Part shown: piece by piece, positions 25,646 through 34,396 of the stretch | Layout: each line of letters starts with the position of its first letter | Position numbering within the stretch: the first letter of the stretch is position 1 | Assembly: GCF_024343775.1 (NCBI RefSeq) | Contig: NZ_RJUF01000006.1 | Location: 25,202 to 89,201 of the forward strand | Direction: 5' to 3' | DNA from: Lacihabitans soyangensis | GTDB lineage: Bacteria; Bacteroidota; Bacteroidia; Cytophagales; Spirosomataceae | Length of the DNA: 64,000 nt | Translations under genes and position numbers: made by a program | The notes under the pieces: model-generated | Told to the model about the DNA's origin: nothing | The model's database searches: none | The model's input: the letters and a program-made list of their open reading frames with translations, nothing else

Positions 25646-28147
25646 ATGATAAGTGAGAGTAATGAGTTTTCAGAGGTAGAACAGACATTTTTTGTGGAGG
25701 TGGTATTGCCTGTACCCATACCACAATATTTTACCTATCGTCTTTCTCGAGAAATGAGTCAATTGGCCAAAGTGGGCTCTCGTGTAGTGGTAGAATTCGG
25801 CAAGTCGAGAGTTTTGACGGCGGTCATTGTGAAAATTCATAACACACCACCACCAAAGTATCAGGCCAAATATGTGCAGGAATTGCTTGATATTGAGCCT
25901 GTTGTCACAGCCTCACAACTCTGGCTATTTGAGTGGGTAGCCGAGTACTACATGTGTCATGTGGGCGAGGTAATGAATATTGCGTTGCCGGCCGGACTTA
26001 AAATAAGTAGTCAGTCCAGAATTCAGTATAATCCTGATTTTGCACATCCCGAGTTACTGTCTGAACAAGAAACCCAACTGATGGAGGTGCTTCTGAAGGA
26101 GGAATCTCTAAGCTACGACGAGGTCGGGCGTTTTCTAGACCAAAAAGACATCAACAAAACCATAAAAGAGCTGGTGGCCAAGCATGCCATTATACTTTTT
26201 GAAGAGGTAAAAGATAAATATCGCCCGAAGATTGTCAAGAAAATACGCTTGAAGCGAGTTTTTGAAGGCACAGAGGAGATTTTGGCCTTGATAGAAAAGC
26301 TTGAAAAAACCACCAAACAGCAGGAGGTGTTGTTGGAATATCTAGGCCATGTGCCTATTAATGAGCTGCATTATAAAAACAAGGAGGGTTTGGCGAAAAG
26401 TACGCTCAAGGCTGGTGATATTTCGGAATCGTCTCTCAAAACTCTTTTGGACAAAGGTATTTTTGAGGAATTCGAGATTGTGGTTTCAAGGTTTGACGGT
26501 GAAGACCTTGGCTCTCAGGCTCAAATGCAACTTTCGGAGCCACAACAAAAAGCATCTGACCAGATAATGGACTCTTTCACCCAAAACGAAGTGGTGCTTT
26601 TTCATGGCATCACAGGTTCGGGCAAGACAGAAATTTACATAGACCTCATACAAAAAGTACTGGATTCAGGCTCACAGGTATTGTTTTTATTGCCAGAAAT
26701 TGCCCTTACTACTCAAATAGTGAACAGACTCCGGGTGGTTTTTGGAGATGCCATGGGCGTTTATCATTCTAAGTTTTCTGACAACGAACGCGTGGAGGTT
26801 TGGAAAGGTGTTTTGGACGGTAAGTTTCAGTTTGTGGTGGGTGTACGGTCGGCTATTTTTCTGCCCTTTACCAATTTGGGACTCATTATAGTAGATGAAG
26901 AACACGAGTCATCCTACAAACAGTTTGACCCCGCTCCCCGCTATCATGCTCGTGATGTGGCCATTATGTTGGCTCTGAAGGTCCGGTCTAAAGTACTACT
27001 TGGTTCGGCTACGCCATCGATAGAGTCTTTTTATCAAGCCAAAAACAAAAAATATGGTCTGGTAAGCCTAAATGTAAGATACGGTGATGCTCAGCTGCCT
27101 GATATCAGGTTGGTAGATATGAAAAAGGAGCGGAAGGACAAAACCCTTGTGAAGGAATTCAGTTCGGAGCTGTTGGCGGAAATGGCTCAAAACTTGGCCA
27201 ATAAACAGCAGACCATTATATTTTTGAACAGACGGGGTTATGCTCCGTATCTCAATTGCCAGGAGTGCAATTGGATAGGGCATTGCGACCAATGTGCGGT
27301 TTCGCTCACTTATCACCTGGCAGAGAAGACTTTGGTTTGTCATTATTGTGGACACAAGGAATCAGTGCCTAAAACATGCCCCGACTGCGGTTCTACCAAG
27401 GTCAAAGCCATGGGAGTTGGTACTGAAAAAATAGAGGAAGATCTGTATGAAATATTCCCAGAGGCCAAAATATTACGGATGGATTTGGACACCACAAGAT
27501 CAAAAAATGCCTATCAGAATATTATCGGGGAGTTTGAAAAAGGCGAGGTGGATGTTTTGGTGGGTACACAGATGGTATCCAAAGGACTTGATTTTGACCA
27601 TGTGAGCTTGGTTGGAATTTATAATGCCGACAAGATGATTCACTTTCCTGACTTTCGAGCGGCCGAGCGGGCTTTTCAGTTGATTACCCAAGTAAGTGGC
27701 CGGGCAGGTAGGAGGGACCAAAAAGGCAGGGTGTTGATACAGACAGGAAGCCCGCAAAACCGAATTTTGCAGTTTGTACTTCAGAACGATTACGTGGGTT
27801 TTTATGAATCCGAGGTTATTGATAGAGAGGGGTATAATTATCCGCCATTTTCGAGAATTATTGAGATTACGGTTAAGGACGTTGACCAGACTTTGGCCCA
27901 TCAAGCTGCTGCCAGGCTTGCTCAGGCTTTGGAGAATCAACTGGGTAAAACCCGTGTTATGGGTCCTGAAAAAGCTTTGGTAGAAAGAATCAGGAACAAA
28001 TATCTTTTTGAGGTTTGGCTTAAACTAGAGAAGGACAAGATGAATATTCAGGCCACAAAAGCGTTTCTACAAAAAGAAATAGTAAATTTGATTACTGAAA
28101 AAAAATTCAAATCTGTGCAGGTAGTGGTAAATGTGGATGCCGTTTAA
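25646..28147 (+). CDS. priA: Primosomal protein N' (replication restart helicase)
   Basis: 833 residues from the chosen ATG. PriA recognises stalled forks and reloads the replicative helicase. The N-terminal DNA-binding part (VVLPVPIPQYFTYRL) is followed by helicase motifs: Walker A GITGSGKTEIYIDL, Walker B IIVDEEHESSYK, LLGSATPSIESF, then eight cysteines forming two zinc sites (CQECNWIGHCDQC and CHYCGHKESVPKTCPDC), and late motifs TQMVSKGLDFDHVSLVG and QVSGRAGRRDQKG. An ATG 72 bases upstream would add a hydrophobic stretch not seen in the family, so MISESNEFSEVEQTFF is preferred. Next gene follows by 14 bases. Confidence 0.96.
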   Translation: MISESNEFSEVEQTFFVEVVLPVPIPQYFTYRLSREMSQLAKVGSRVVVEFGKSRVLTAVIVKIHNTPPPKYQAKYVQELLDIEPVVTASQLWLFEWVAEYYMCHVGEVMNIALPAGLKISSQSRIQYNPDFAHPELLSEQETQLMEVLLKEESLSYDEVGRFLDQKDINKTIKELVAKHAIILFEEVKDKYRPKIVKKIRLKRVFEGTEEILALIEKLEKTTKQQEVLLEYLGHVPINELHYKNKEGLAKSTLKAGDISESSLKTLLDKGIFEEFEIVVSRFDGEDLGSQAQMQLSEPQQKASDQIMDSFTQNEVVLFHGITGSGKTEIYIDLIQKVLDSGSQVLFLLPEIALTTQIVNRLRVVFGDAMGVYHSKFSDNERVEVWKGVLDGKFQFVVGVRSAIFLPFTNLGLIIVDEEHESSYKQFDPAPRYHARDVAIMLALKVRSKVLLGSATPSIESFYQAKNKKYGLVSLNVRYGDAQLPDIRLVDMKKERKDKTLVKEFSSELLAEMAQNLANKQQTIIFLNRRGYAPYLNCQECNWIGHCDQCAVSLTYHLAEKTLVCHYCGHKESVPKTCPDCGSTKVKAMGVGTEKIEEDLYEIFPEAKILRMDLDTTRSKNAYQNIIGEFEKGEVDVLVGTQMVSKGLDFDHVSLVGIYNADKMIHFPDFRAAERAFQLITQVSGRAGRRDQKGRVLIQTGSPQNRILQFVLQNDYVGFYESEVIDREGYNYPPFSRIIEITVKDVDQTLAHQAAARLAQALENQLGKTRVMGPEKALVERIRNKYLFEVWLKLEKDKMNIQATKAFLQKEIVNLITEKKFKSVQVVVNVDAV

Positions 28148-28161
28148 ATCGTTAGAAAATT

Positions 28162-28524
28162 ATGAGCATAAAGTCGTCGATATCGGATTATTTCAAAATA
28201 GATGAGCTAAAAGATAACCTGATTAAACTTATTGAGGCCAAGTTTGAACTCAAGAAATTGGAGGTTCAAGAAAAAATTGAGGGCTTGATTTCGGGTATCG
28301 TGGTTAAAATTGTGATGGGCGTTTTTCTGGTGATGGTATTTGTGCTTCTCAATATATTGTTGGCCGCCACTATCAATCATTTTACGCATACTTTTTGGCT
28401 TGGTTATGTCATACTTATAGCTGTATATTTGATTTTATGGTGGATTTTCAAAACACAAAAATCTAAGGTGGAGGCTATCATAAAAACTAAAGTTGGAGAA
28501 GCCTTGGATGAGGTTGGGGTATAA
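28162..28524 (+). CDS. Holin-X-type small membrane protein
   Basis: A 120-residue protein with an N-terminal charged amphipathic region (residues 1-48) and two adjacent membrane segments (VVKIVMGVFLVMVFVLLNILLAA and LGYVILIAVYLILWWIF), ending in a charged tail. This is the layout of the putative Holin-X / phage holin family III proteins found on many bacterial chromosomes, where no lytic role is established. It lies 14 bases after priA and is probably co-transcribed. Confidence 0.7.
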   Translation: MSIKSSISDYFKIDELKDNLIKLIEAKFELKKLEVQEKIEGLISGIVVKIVMGVFLVMVFVLLNILLAATINHFTHTFWLGYVILIAVYLILWWIFKTQKSKVEAIIKTKVGEALDEVGV

Positions 28525-28638
28525 TTAATAGTCCTAAGGCTGTATCGGTGAAAATAAACCTACGAATTCCAACTTGTTAAAGTGTTCATTTACAATATAT
28601 TACAGACCTAATCAAATAAAAAATAATTATATCGAAAA

Positions 28639-29088
28639 ATGAAAAGATTACTAATCCTGAGTTTTCTAGTGTTACCATTTCAGGTAACAAAAGCCCAAAA
28701 TGCAGAGAAAGAAACTGCAGCCATCAAGGCGGTGCTGACTGACTTTTTTGAGACTTTCACTCACCCAGACATGAAGTATTTTGATAGAAATTGTAGCCCT
28801 GATTTCCAACTGTTGGAGGTGGGTGAAGTATGGGAACGCAAGGAAATCCAGGCTTACGTTGATAAGATGACCGCCAAGCCCTTAACGTTTGAACGTACCA
28901 ATCAGTTTGATTTTATTAAAGTCAAATTTTACAAAAATATGGCTTGGGTAAGCTATTACAACACTGCCACTATTCGATCTCTACAAGATAATTCTGTACG
29001 GAAAGTAGAATGGCTAGAAAGCATAATTCTTGAAAAAGTAAAAGGCCGATGGGTTTTGCAGCAAATGCACAGTTCATTTAAAAAATAA
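28639..29088 (+). CDS. Exported NTF2-like protein
   Basis: A 149-residue protein with signal peptide (1-19, ending TKAQ) and one NTF2-like (SnoaL/DUF4440) domain: AIKAVLTDFFETFTHPDM, SPDFQLLEVGEVWERKEI and WLESIILEKVKGRWVLQQMHSSF. These cone-shaped domains bind or convert small molecules, but no catalytic residue set can be assigned here. Monocistronic. Confidence 0.8.
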   Translation: MKRLLILSFLVLPFQVTKAQNAEKETAAIKAVLTDFFETFTHPDMKYFDRNCSPDFQLLEVGEVWERKEIQAYVDKMTAKPLTFERTNQFDFIKVKFYKNMAWVSYYNTATIRSLQDNSVRKVEWLESIILEKVKGRWVLQQMHSSFKK

Positions 29089-29157
29089 AAAGTACAAGTG
29101 ATTATGCCACGAATTCACGAATCCAATAAGTAGTGCATTCGTGGCTTTAAAACCTCA

Positions 29158-32100
29158 TTACTTTTTCAGCGTTTTCAGATATTTCATCAGGTCCAAAATC
29201 TCAGCCTCCTCCATATTGTCAAATAGCCCAACAGGCATGAGTGATGCTTGCATAACTTCTCTCGACTGAATGTCTGATTTGTTGATGAAAACTTTGTCTT
29301 GGCCTACTATTCGCATCGTTAGATGACGGTCATTTTCCGAAATCACGTTGCCAGAATAGGTTCTGCCATCACGGGTAATGATCACCACCAATTTGTAATC
29401 ATCTTGTATTTCTCCGCTCGGATTCAGCACATTAAATAGGATGTAGTCTGTGCTTCCTCGGTTTGATCCCGTTAATTCTGGCCCGATGTTCCCGCCTTTT
29501 CCATACATTTTGTGGCAACTTCCGCAAACTGTTTGAAATACCTTTTCACCTTTTATTGGGTTTGCTGTAGCCAGAGATTTTTCATTTATCATTCTTTGGT
29601 ATTTGGCATAAGATTTCTCCAAAGAAGGTTCTTGCTCTATCGGCCCCCAAACTTCAATAAAACCACTTCCTACCACTCTCAAGAGCTGTCGGGCAGCATA
29701 TGGCGGTACATCACGTTTTGGTATTTTCTCCGATTTTATGGCTTGTGTAAGTTCCCAACCATACTTTGATCTGGAAGAAAGCGTTTGAATAGCCTGCTGT
29801 TTTTCGGCGGCGTTGAATTGGTTATAATTTGCTACCAAAAGTTTTCCAAACTCCGCTTTGTCGTATTCCGAAATGGCTCTAATAGCCTCTAATCTAAGTT
29901 TCGGATCGTTCAATAGGTTTGGAATTTCAGCTACCAATTCTTCTCGTTTTCTATTTGAAAGTGACTGTATCGCTTGTTGTCTTTGGAGAATCGGTGCGTT
30001 CTTATTTTTCAAGGTAGCGAGCTGTTGTTCAGAGGCTTGCGTATCCCCAAAACGTTGGGATATCTGGTCGGCCAAAGTCGCTGATTCTCCTTTCGTAGTT
30101 TTCAATTTAGTTGAAAGTGCAGCCCAATTTTTAGGAGCTTTTAGGTCAAATCTTCCCTCCAATCCATCTCTCATTCCTTTCAGTATTTCTACTTGGTTCG
30201 CTCCATTTTTTGCCAATGAATTTACGATAGCTTCCGGATTATTGGCATCTACCAATCTTCTCGAAATATAATTTGAAATGAGCGGAATCTTAGCCTGATG
30301 TGCCAAAGCCATGGCCTGAGCAGGATTTTCTTTTACCAAACCTTCCAGACCAAACCATATCATTTTAGGCAAATTGTGGTCTTCAGCATCTTCGCCATAC
30401 ATTGCCAATCCTTCGGATATTTGCCAGGCGGTTGTATTATCCACCCTTTGTAATCCCGAAGCTAAATACAATCTAACTACAGCTGAAGCATCCTCTTTGG
30501 CCATTTTCACAAACTTATCTTTGGCATTTTGCTCAGCGTTTTTGTCTTCACAAAGCATCTGTATAGCCCAAGCCCTAATGTGTTCATCTTTGTCAGAAAG
30601 TGATTTATATAGTTCGTCTTTACTAATACTATTGGTGATAAACAAAGCCCAAAATGCCCTCAAACGATAGTCTGCATTGGCATTAGTTTTACAAATAGTT
30701 CTTAAATCTGCCAAAGCGGAGGCATCTAACTTACTTTTTAAAGCTCTATTTTGTAAAATCAACCTAGCTCTTCTGGAATGCCAATCACTGGTATTGGTTT
30801 GTAATGCTACCAATTGTTTATCCGTCAATTTGTTCAAATCTTCATATCTTCCTTCCCAGTTGAAGGCCTTATTTTCTTTGGGCATAATTCTGAAAACCCT
30901 ACCCGTTTCGCCATTTACCACTTCTTGGCCGCAAATGTCGGCATCGTGCCAATCTAGCACATAGAGTCCTCCATCGGGCCCAACTTCCATGCTGAATCCA
31001 ACCCACTGAGCATTGTTGGCCATCAGTAGTTCGTCGCCATGTTTGGCCACGAAGCCGGAACCTTTTTTCTCTAAAATATCAGACAAAACTGCATGTTCAT
31101 GGATATTGGCCATAAATATTCTACCTTGATGCTCAGCCGGAAAGGCATCTGATTGATACACCCTGGCACCACCGTGAGCCGAGCGATGACTGTGGTCAGC
31201 GATGGTTCTGATATCGCTGTAGGTATAAGGATTAAAATGTTGTCCACCCTGGCGGTGATAGATGCCTCCTGGTATAATGTGCCACATGTGCGGTATCACA
31301 CAAGCACTTATAAATAGCTGACCTTTAGCATCATAGTCAATTCCCCAAGGATTGCTGAAACCATGTGAAACAACTTCAAATTTGTCTTTGGTTGGGTGAT
31401 ATCTCCAAACACCACCGTTGATATCCACACCTTCACCTTGCAAAATATCTTCTGGAAATGGGTCTTTGTGTCTGTAAAGTCGGCCCTTACCAACTGGTTT
31501 TCTAACCTTCGATGGTGTAGCAAATCCTTGGCAACCATAAAGCCAGCCATCCGGACCCCAATGCAAACTGTTGAGCGTTTCGTGGCGGTCGCGAATTCCC
31601 CAGCCGGTTAGCCTCACTTCGATGTCATCCATATCGGCTTGGTCGTCTTGGTTTTTGTCTGGCACAAAAAGTAGGTTAGGTGGAGCACCCAGATACAATC
31701 CATCAAATCCCACAGCCATGGCCGCAGGAAAAGCAATGCCTTCTAAAAAGACTTTTTTAGAGTCCGCCACACCGTCATGGTTGGTGTCCTCCAGTATCAA
31801 GATTCTGCTGTTACCAGCATTCGAAAATCCTTTTCCTCTAGACTCATAATCACGGTTTTCGGCTATCCAAAGACGGCCTTTGTCATCCCAACAAAAAGCC
31901 ATCGGTTGTGTGATCATGGGCTCTGCTGCCCATGTATTTACCTTGAAACCATCTTTCAGGGTCATGTTGGCCACAGCTTCCTCTGGCGACAAAAACTTGG
32001 CATCTCTTCCTTCTTTTTGGGCTATTCCCCAAAGTGCCCAAGTCATATTCTGGCCACTGTACTCACCCCACATATTGTTGATTTCAACATCATTAAGCTG

Positions 32101-32967
32101 ACCAGTATATACAATCAACTGATGTTTTATGACCTCCACCTCTCCTTTTTTTATGTTCCAATCAGCCGTTCTAGCACGTGCGGGCCCTATTCCCAACTGA
32201 CCGTCAACACGCCAATATTGCGGAAATCCTTTGTTTTCGGGGTGGTCAAAAACTGCCACATGCACCCTATCTTTTCTGCCTTCTATAGTCATGCCGGCAT
32301 CTACCCACATGGCACGCTGCCCTTCGGCCTTTTCATTTTTCTGTCTTGCTGCATTTACTACTTCTCCGTCTATTCCTTCTCGCCAAAGCATCCTTACAAA
32401 CAAGCCACCGTAATCATATTTACCTATGGTCACGTCGGTTTGGGCATCACCCTCCCACTCTACGTTTAACACATATTTTCCGTCTTTTTCTTGCATGGTC
32501 CAAGTTTGGGTTTCTCTCAAAAGAGCATTTCCTTTTTCGTCCAAAAGGTCGTAAACCGTTTGCCATTTCACCTCCGCACCTTTAGCTTTGATGATTTTGG
32601 CAGAAACTTTTTTCCAATAATCACCCTCTGGATGATGAAAATAATCGCGGCCGTTTACTCGTGTATAGCCCCAATAAATTCCTGTTTGGTGTTTGTGATG
32701 ACCTGGGCTGTATTCGGTTATTACCCCTTTTCCATCTGGGGCTATTATGGGGTGCAAATATGGGCGAAAGTCTTTCTTGGCTACTTGAGTGAGTATGGCC
32801 GTAGTTCCCGAAAGCCGAAAAACAGAAATGGTTTGTGCTTTTTCGTCTTGGACAACTCTAAGTTGACTTATTTTAGGTGCTGAGTAAGTCTCCTTTTTAG
32901 TATTTGGAATAAAAAACAATAAAAAGCTAAGAAATGCCAAATGCATGGCCAGAAAGAAGTTCTTCAT
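29158..32967 (-). CDS. PmoA-like / PVC-type dehydrogenase / HEAT / cytochrome c fusion
   Basis: A 1269-residue exported protein (signal peptide about 1-20). Residues about 30-330 resemble the PmoA-like DUF6807 domain (SPGHHKHQTGIYWGY, GDAQTDVTIGKYDYGGLF). Residues about 340-720 are a PVC-type membrane-bound dehydrogenase propeller (WDDKGRLWIAENRDYESRG, HWGPDGWLYGCQG, GPDGGLYVLDWHDADICG). Residues about 750-1120 are helical HEAT-like repeats. The end is a cytochrome c domain with C1148-GS-C1151-H1152 and a distal Met candidate in MPVGLF. A role in oxidising sugars or other organics outside the cell with heme electron transfer is inferred. Monocistronic. Confidence 0.85.
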   Translation of the reverse strand: MKNFFLAMHLAFLSFLLFFIPNTKKETYSAPKISQLRVVQDEKAQTISVFRLSGTTAILTQVAKKDFRPYLHPIIAPDGKGVITEYSPGHHKHQTGIYWGYTRVNGRDYFHHPEGDYWKKVSAKIIKAKGAEVKWQTVYDLLDEKGNALLRETQTWTMQEKDGKYVLNVEWEGDAQTDVTIGKYDYGGLFVRMLWREGIDGEVVNAARQKNEKAEGQRAMWVDAGMTIEGRKDRVHVAVFDHPENKGFPQYWRVDGQLGIGPARARTADWNIKKGEVEVIKHQLIVYTGQLNDVEINNMWGEYSGQNMTWALWGIAQKEGRDAKFLSPEEAVANMTLKDGFKVNTWAAEPMITQPMAFCWDDKGRLWIAENRDYESRGKGFSNAGNSRILILEDTNHDGVADSKKVFLEGIAFPAAMAVGFDGLYLGAPPNLLFVPDKNQDDQADMDDIEVRLTGWGIRDRHETLNSLHWGPDGWLYGCQGFATPSKVRKPVGKGRLYRHKDPFPEDILQGEGVDINGGVWRYHPTKDKFEVVSHGFSNPWGIDYDAKGQLFISACVIPHMWHIIPGGIYHRQGGQHFNPYTYSDIRTIADHSHRSAHGGARVYQSDAFPAEHQGRIFMANIHEHAVLSDILEKKGSGFVAKHGDELLMANNAQWVGFSMEVGPDGGLYVLDWHDADICGQEVVNGETGRVFRIMPKENKAFNWEGRYEDLNKLTDKQLVALQTNTSDWHSRRARLILQNRALKSKLDASALADLRTICKTNANADYRLRAFWALFITNSISKDELYKSLSDKDEHIRAWAIQMLCEDKNAEQNAKDKFVKMAKEDASAVVRLYLASGLQRVDNTTAWQISEGLAMYGEDAEDHNLPKMIWFGLEGLVKENPAQAMALAHQAKIPLISNYISRRLVDANNPEAIVNSLAKNGANQVEILKGMRDGLEGRFDLKAPKNWAALSTKLKTTKGESATLADQISQRFGDTQASEQQLATLKNKNAPILQRQQAIQSLSNRKREELVAEIPNLLNDPKLRLEAIRAISEYDKAEFGKLLVANYNQFNAAEKQQAIQTLSSRSKYGWELTQAIKSEKIPKRDVPPYAARQLLRVVGSGFIEVWGPIEQEPSLEKSYAKYQRMINEKSLATANPIKGEKVFQTVCGSCHKMYGKGGNIGPELTGSNRGSTDYILFNVLNPSGEIQDDYKLVVIITRDGRTYSGNVISENDRHLTMRIVGQDKVFINKSDIQSREVMQASLMPVGLFDNMEEAEILDLMKYLKTLKK

Positions 32968-33090
32968 AAAGGAAAAGGTTGAAATTGACCTAAATTTAGA
33001 AATTTTTGGGTAAAATCAAGAGTTTTGATAAAATGAAAAAATATGCAGATGTAATTTGGTTGAAGTTTTATTGCGAAAAGGGTAACAAAA

Positions 33091-33264
33091 AAATGTCGCC
33101 CCGATGGGGCTATCATAAGCATACAATCACTATTATGCCTATTATTACCAAAATGCCGCCCCTATGGGGGCTTTATTAGTATATGTAACATAAAGCCCAG
33201 AGGGCTAACATTTTGGTAGAAAACAAAGAAACATGATATTTAAAGCCCCAGTGGGGCGACATTG
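33091..33264. repeat. REP-like cluster of four short hairpins
   Basis: Four related 20-28-base units lie in the gap 32968-33371: two in plus orientation (AAATGTCGCCCC-GAT-GGGGC at 33091-33110; AAAATGCCGCCCC-TAT-GGGGGC at 33150-33171) and two inverted (AGCCC-AGA-GGGCT followed by AACATTTT at 33194-33214; GCCCC-AGT-GGGGC followed by GACATT at 33245-33263). Each forms a GC-rich hairpin next to an AT-rich tail, paired head-to-tail like bacterial interspersed mosaic elements. Nothing else was seen in this 400-base gap. Confidence 0.75.
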
Positions 33265-33371
33265 CATTATGCTTTTTTGAATTAGTTATGAACAAAATCT
33301 TCGATCATCAAAATGTGATTGAAGACTATTATATAATCCTCCAACCTTAAACTTTTATCAATCAAAAAATC

Positions 33372-34232
33372 TTATTTCAATTCCTCTTTAAAAAACGCAA
33401 TGGTTCTGTCCCAAGCCAGTTTGGCCACTTCGGCATTGTAGCGAGCAGGCGACGAATCGTTGTTGAAAGCATGTTGAGCTCCTTCGTAAATATAGAGTTT
33501 GTAATCAATTTTGTTTTCTTTTAGAGCAGCTTCATAGGCCGGAATTCCTTCGTTTACGCGTTCGTCCATGCCTGCATACTGGAGCATAAGTTTGGCTTTG
33601 ATTTTAGGAACATCCACCGCAGCAGCTTGTCGGCCATAGTAAGGAACTGCCGCATTGAGCAATGGATCGCTTACAGCCATGGCGTTGGCGATAGCACCAC
33701 CCCAACAAAAACCTACGCAACCTGTCTTTTTATTGCTATTTTTCAAGCCTCTCAAGTAATCCAAACCACTTTTTATATTTTCTATATTTTGAGCAGGGTC
33801 TAGCTTTGGAAACATGGCTCTGCCTTCGTCTTCGTTGGCAGGAGTACCTCCAAATGGCGAAAGTGCATCTATGCCTAAAGCAATAAATCCAGCTTTGGCC
33901 ACACGCCTCGTAACATCCTTTATATGAGGGGTTAACCCTCTGTTTTCATGTACCACTAACACCGCTCCAAGTTTACCTTTGGCGTTTTTGGGCATGACCA
34001 GATACCCTTTCATGGTACAGTTTTTTGAGGCATAACTGATATCTTCTGCTACCAAGTCTTCGTCTTGCTCTGCTACTTGATTCGCCATAGCGTAGTTGCC
34101 TTCCAGCATCGGCAAAATGGCCATTGCGGCGGCGGTTCCACCAGCAAGTTTGGTTAGTTTAGCCAAGAAATCCTCTCTTTTGAGGGGTTTGTGGGTGTAT
34201 TCGTCAAAAAGGTTGATAATTCTCTGATCCAT
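33372..34232 (-). CDS. Exported dienelactone hydrolase family protein
   Basis: A 286-residue alpha/beta hydrolase of the dienelactone hydrolase family. The nucleophile Cys is in GCVGFCWGGA near residue 173, the Asp is in the QYAGMDERVNEG region near residue 223 and the His in EGAQHAFNND near residue 255. Before the domain there is a basic region and a hydrophobic alanine-rich segment (LTKLAGGTAAAMAILPML), an export signal variant common in this subfamily. Family members open lactone or ester bonds; the natural substrate is unknown. Monocistronic, divergent from the GH2 gene. Confidence 0.88.
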   Translation of the reverse strand: MDQRIINLFDEYTHKPLKREDFLAKLTKLAGGTAAAMAILPMLEGNYAMANQVAEQDEDLVAEDISYASKNCTMKGYLVMPKNAKGKLGAVLVVHENRGLTPHIKDVTRRVAKAGFIALGIDALSPFGGTPANEDEGRAMFPKLDPAQNIENIKSGLDYLRGLKNSNKKTGCVGFCWGGAIANAMAVSDPLLNAAVPYYGRQAAAVDVPKIKAKLMLQYAGMDERVNEGIPAYEAALKENKIDYKLYIYEGAQHAFNNDSSPARYNAEVAKLAWDRTIAFFKEELK

Positions 34233-34396
34233 AGTGTTTTTGGTTTAAGAAATCAATTTAAATATATTATTTGGGGTATCAACTTTTAAATCGACAAAAT
34301 GCATTAAATAATCGCTGGATTGGAATTTTCTACTTACCCAAACTTTATGTTTTCATTTTTTAAGTCTAACTTCACCCCTATATTCAACCATAAAAC

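Noticed and set aside
31777..32469. 230-codon plus-strand ORF opposite the PVC-type gene
   Set aside because: It is antisense to a well-supported 1269-residue gene, has no start context or family features, and fits a shadow frame.
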